Source of the DNA: Polynucleobacter meluiroseus
GTDB taxonomy: Bacteria > Pseudomonadota > Gammaproteobacteria > Burkholderiales > Burkholderiaceae
Length of the DNA: 64,000 nucleotides
Reading direction: 5' to 3'
NCBI GenBank assembly: GCA_945878885.1
Contig: CAMCUP010000010.1
Span: 1 to 64,000, forward strand
Shown: piece after piece, positions 61,444 through 64,000 of the stretch
Position numbering within the stretch: the first letter of the stretch is position 1
How the letters are laid out: each line of letters opens with the position of its first letter
Program-made: the position numbers and the translations under genes
Notes under the pieces: model-generated
Databases searched by the model: none
Told to the model about the DNA's origin: nothing
Seen by the model: only the letters and a program-made list of their open reading frames with translations

Positions 61444-63513
61444 TTATTTCAAATACGGCAATAGATTGGTTAATTTAGGGTCATCTACACCATTGCTTGG
61501 TTCGATAGTGAATTTATAACCTCCCCACCATGGTCCAGCGGCCCACCAAGTCCAGCCAGCCCATACATCAGCATTTGCTTCCATATAAGCGAGCATATTG
61601 GCAATGCCTAGATTGCAGGTAGCATTATTCCCGCCAGCAAATTCTCCTAAAAAGCCTTTTTTGCCATTGGTACGCAACCAATTGGTAAAGGTGACTAAGC
61701 GCTCAGCTCCAATGGTAGGACTAACACAAATATCTGAATTTCCCGAGCTATTCGAGTCAAGATATTGATGGGCCTCAAACATCAAGTTATTGGCAGAGTC
61801 TTTGATCGACAACATTGCTACTGCATTTGCTGTGCCATACCAATTTTGGGCCCAACTATGGGCGCCACTCCAGCCATTTCCAGGAACCAGAATCACATTA
61901 TTAGCCCCAACATTACGAATTGCGACAATTGCTGCATTGGCGGCTGCCACCCAAGTTTCAGTTGACATTTCGCTAGGCTCATTCATTAGACCAAATAAGA
62001 CAGCTGGATTATTTTTATATACTGTTGCTAAACGACCCCAAAAATCAGCAAAGTTAGCATTTGTAATCGAGCTGGCGCCAATAATGTTATTTTTATAGCG
62101 CGCATAGTTATGTGGATCTAAAACAACTGTATGGCCTGCAGCAATTGCTTGGTTAACAAAAGTTTGTAACCTATTTAACTCGGTTGGATTAAGAGCTGCA
62201 TTTAAGGTGGGTTGTAAACGCTCCCACCGGAATGGCAAGCGAATGACATTCATGCCTTTACTTTTAAAGTAAGTCGCTTCAGCATTGGTTGGATAGGTGT
62301 AATCTACGCCATAGGTACCAGGTAAATTACTTTCACCAAAATCAGCGCCAGCTAAATTAACACCACGGTATTTAATCGCGCCGGTAGAACCCGATGAATT
62401 GGTCGTACAGGAAACAGTAACTGTAGTGATATTGGCAGTTACTTTGCCTGCACCATTTGAAATGGAACAGGTCTGGCCGCTAGGTTGCGTACCAACGGTT
62501 ACGGCATAGTTACCATTAGCAGCAATTAGCGTACTAAACTTAAATGAGCCATTCGAGCCGAGGCTTAATGAATTAGCGCCATTGTTATTGAGTGCCACTG
62601 TTAGCCCAGCATTCAAGCCGCTTAGCGTACCGCCCACACTATACGAACCGCCAACTACGGGTGTACTAGCAACCGTAAAGAGGGCTGCTTCATTCACCAT
62701 ATTGTTATCAGTAACGTTAATTGCTGGGGCACTAAAGCTGACGTTAGCCGGTAAAGCGCTGCTAGTAACAGTTAAGGTGTATGCGCCTGTAGCAAGTCGA
62801 GTAAAATTATTATTCGTAATGACGGTGCCAGCATTATTGTTATCAATGGTTGCCACAGTCGATGTATAGCTATTGGGGCCACTAAGCACCACTGGAATAT
62901 TGCAGGTTGTACCGCTCACACAAACCGTTTTTAATGCTGTGGCATCAATACTAAAGGCACTTGATCCACCAGTAGGTGTAACAGGGGTACTACCCCCATT
63001 GACGCTATAACTGATTGCGCCTGGCGTAGTGCCATTGGGGTTGTAGCCATAAAATACGGTGGCTGAAGTATTGGGTTGAATCAACCCAGTCGAGTTTAAG
63101 GTTAAAGTGACCATATCTTTACTGCCGGCCACACTATTGGTAATAAATGTCCCTGTAGATTGGGCCCAATAGATGGGTGGCGGAAAATATAAGCCATTGA
63201 TCGAATTCAATTGAAACCTAGAGCCTACCAAAGCAGTTCCGCTACTAGCAATTTGAATTTGCAAACCACTAGCGCTTTGCACAGTGGCGCAAGTATTGGC
63301 CACATTAAATGAACCGCTAGTCCACCATTGACCTAGATTGGTGCTTGGGGCTGTAATACTTAAACAACTATTACTTGCCGCTGCAGAAACTGCTGATACT
63401 GAGTTAGGCGATGCGGAATTACCCGTTGATGCCGAACCCATGTCGCCTCCGCCACAAGCAACCAGGAATATCGAGGCTACCAAAGACATCAAAAGACCGA
63501 TCGTTTTTTTCAT
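61444..63513 (-). CDS. GH5-family endoglucanase-like lipoprotein with N-terminal binding modules
   Basis: 689 residues. Lipobox LVACGGG at ~17-22. Residues ~45-180 form a cellulose-binding-like beta domain, then Ig-like repeats (~185-365), and a GH5 catalytic barrel (~380-685) opening YRGVNLAGADFGE. The acid/base is the Glu of GLMNEPSE, the nucleophile the Glu of GFLGEFAGG, with conserved RLPFRWERLQP, HNYARYK and FEAHQYLD. It hydrolyses beta-1,4-glucan-type polymers. Anchoring by lipid and three binding-like domains suggest action on cell-surface or external polysaccharide. Which polymer is unknown. Confidence 0.9.
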   Translation of the reverse strand: MKKTIGLLMSLVASIFLVACGGGDMGSASTGNSASPNSVSAVSAAASNSCLSITAPSTNLGQWWTSGSFNVANTCATVQSASGLQIQIASSGTALVGSRFQLNSINGLYFPPPIYWAQSTGTFITNSVAGSKDMVTLTLNSTGLIQPNTSATVFYGYNPNGTTPGAISYSVNGGSTPVTPTGGSSAFSIDATALKTVCVSGTTCNIPVVLSGPNSYTSTVATIDNNNAGTVITNNNFTRLATGAYTLTVTSSALPANVSFSAPAINVTDNNMVNEAALFTVASTPVVGGSYSVGGTLSGLNAGLTVALNNNGANSLSLGSNGSFKFSTLIAANGNYAVTVGTQPSGQTCSISNGAGKVTANITTVTVSCTTNSSGSTGAIKYRGVNLAGADFGESNLPGTYGVDYTYPTNAEATYFKSKGMNVIRLPFRWERLQPTLNAALNPTELNRLQTFVNQAIAAGHTVVLDPHNYARYKNNIIGASSITNANFADFWGRLATVYKNNPAVLFGLMNEPSEMSTETWVAAANAAIVAIRNVGANNVILVPGNGWSGAHSWAQNWYGTANAVAMLSIKDSANNLMFEAHQYLDSNSSGNSDICVSPTIGAERLVTFTNWLRTNGKKGFLGEFAGGNNATCNLGIANMLAYMEANADVWAGWTWWAAGPWWGGYKFTIEPSNGVDDPKLTNLLPYLK

Positions 63514-63709
63514 GATTTTTCCCTTAGAAAATTGATGCTAGCCTCGAATTTACCTACAATTTTGCGAGTTTCAGCGCTTTTCTGGTTCACTTTTCATTTT
63601 TTTTTGATGACCTGAGACCCAATATTTATATGGCTCTCATCCTATCTTTGCACTAATCTGCACTATGTTCATCTTCAGTTATGCGTAATTTTGGTTATGA
63701 TGGCTCAAT
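63514..63709. other. Divergent intergenic region GH5/tetR
   Basis: About 196 A+T-rich bases that must carry promoters for the GH5 gene and the TetR-type gene. I found no clear palindrome or properly spaced -35/-10 pair. A run of nine T's sits around 63597-63605. No RNA gene is visible. Confidence 0.4.
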
Positions 63710-64000
63710 ATGAAAGAAATTCAGGAATTTGAGTATAAAAAATCACTTCAGTTACGCGCTGAAAAAACCTTTATCGATATTACTCAAGCCACTGATGACT
63801 TGATGCAAAAAGAAGATGGTGATTTACCTACGGCAAGAGAACTTGCCTCCAAATCGGGATACTCTATTGGCACCTTCTATCGTTATTTTGGCGCACTCAA
63901 CTCATTATTTGCTTTTATTTTCATTGATCGCCATTTGCGTAAGATGGCACTACATGCCGAAGAAATCATACGCCAATTTACTCCGCATGATGAGGTCAGC
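63710..64000 (+). CDS. TetR-family transcriptional regulator (partial, 3' end outside window)
   Basis: Open frame from ATG 63710 to the right edge, 97 residues. The helix-turn-helix (PTARELASKSGYSIGTFYRYF, split at residues ~37-57) and the following helix FAFIFIDRHLRKM are typical of the TetR N-terminus. The ligand-binding domain is missing. It is divergent from the GH5 gene, with a 196-nt region between starts, so it may control that gene; this is inference only. Confidence 0.85.
   Translation, partial: MKEIQEFEYKKSLQLRAEKTFIDITQATDDLMQKEDGDLPTARELASKSGYSIGTFYRYFGALNSLFAFIFIDRHLRKMALHAEEIIRQFTPHDEVS

Noticed and set aside
1..64000. tRNA, rRNA, CRISPR, insertion sequences, prophage
   Set aside because: I looked in the intergenic gaps, nearly all under 250 bases, and saw no cloverleaf-like sequence, regular repeat-spacer array, transposase or phage gene.

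Overview
The window looks like a chromosome segment of a small-genome freshwater betaproteobacterium, most likely Polynucleobacter or a close relative in Burkholderiaceae. I base this on family content and protein style, not on a search: four orphan Bug/TctC-type binding proteins, a DUF3305/DUF3306/formate dehydrogenase cluster, neighbouring DUF2844 and DUF3443 genes, and compact A+T-leaning coding DNA with short spacers. I found no rRNA or tRNA gene, CRISPR array, insertion sequence or prophage. The genes at both edges are cut by the window.

Layout. 1-8758 (minus): a chemosensory operon read right to left, mcp-cheA-cheW-cheB-cheR, then a receiver/adenylate cyclase fusion and an MscS-type channel that runs off the left edge. 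No stand-alone CheY, CheZ or flagellar gene is present, so cAMP may be the output. 8979-19613: catabolic genes (triheme cytochrome c, 3-hydroxyacyl-CoA dehydrogenase-like protein, SMP-30 lactonase, Ldh-type dehydrogenase, two Bug proteins, FAH-family hydrolase) plus an MsbA-like ABC exporter and a Blc-like lipocalin. 19622-23254 (minus): probable ergothioneine operon egtD-egtB-MalY/PatB-type C-S lyase-63-aa protein. 24044-27589: a Rieske oxygenase with a Bug protein, divergent from an iron-type alcohol dehydrogenase across a perfect 22-bp palindrome. 27626-31917: FKBP, ICMT-like methyltransferase, three tiny membrane proteins, an MFS transporter and two secreted proteins. 31963-34586: a small histidine-bearing membrane protein and a ZnuD-like TonB receptor. 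34637-38634: assorted small genes.

38694-50305 (plus) is a formate dehydrogenase locus: DUF3305, DUF3306, a poly-[4Fe-4S] protein, a TorD-type chaperone, a small Tat-signal protein, the catalytic subunit (Cys, not Sec, at the metal-ligand position), beta and gamma subunits, two small exported proteins, a conserved hypothetical and a TupA-like tungstate-binding protein. 55461-59657 (plus) encodes a tungsten aldehyde oxidoreductase of AorABC type with a MoaD-like protein and an unknown fifth gene. Together these suggest that tungsten uptake, tungstopterin enzymes and formate/aldehyde oxidation are linked here. Between them lie VOC, TPR, MFS, phosphatase-like and rhlE genes.

59673-63513 (minus): a secreted GH5 glycosidase lipoprotein with its own terminator, then DUF2844 and DUF3443 proteins. 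A TetR-type regulator enters at 63710 and is cut by the right edge. All family names come from recognising motifs by eye; start codons were moved from TTG to a nearby ATG where that looked better, and this is stated in each entry.
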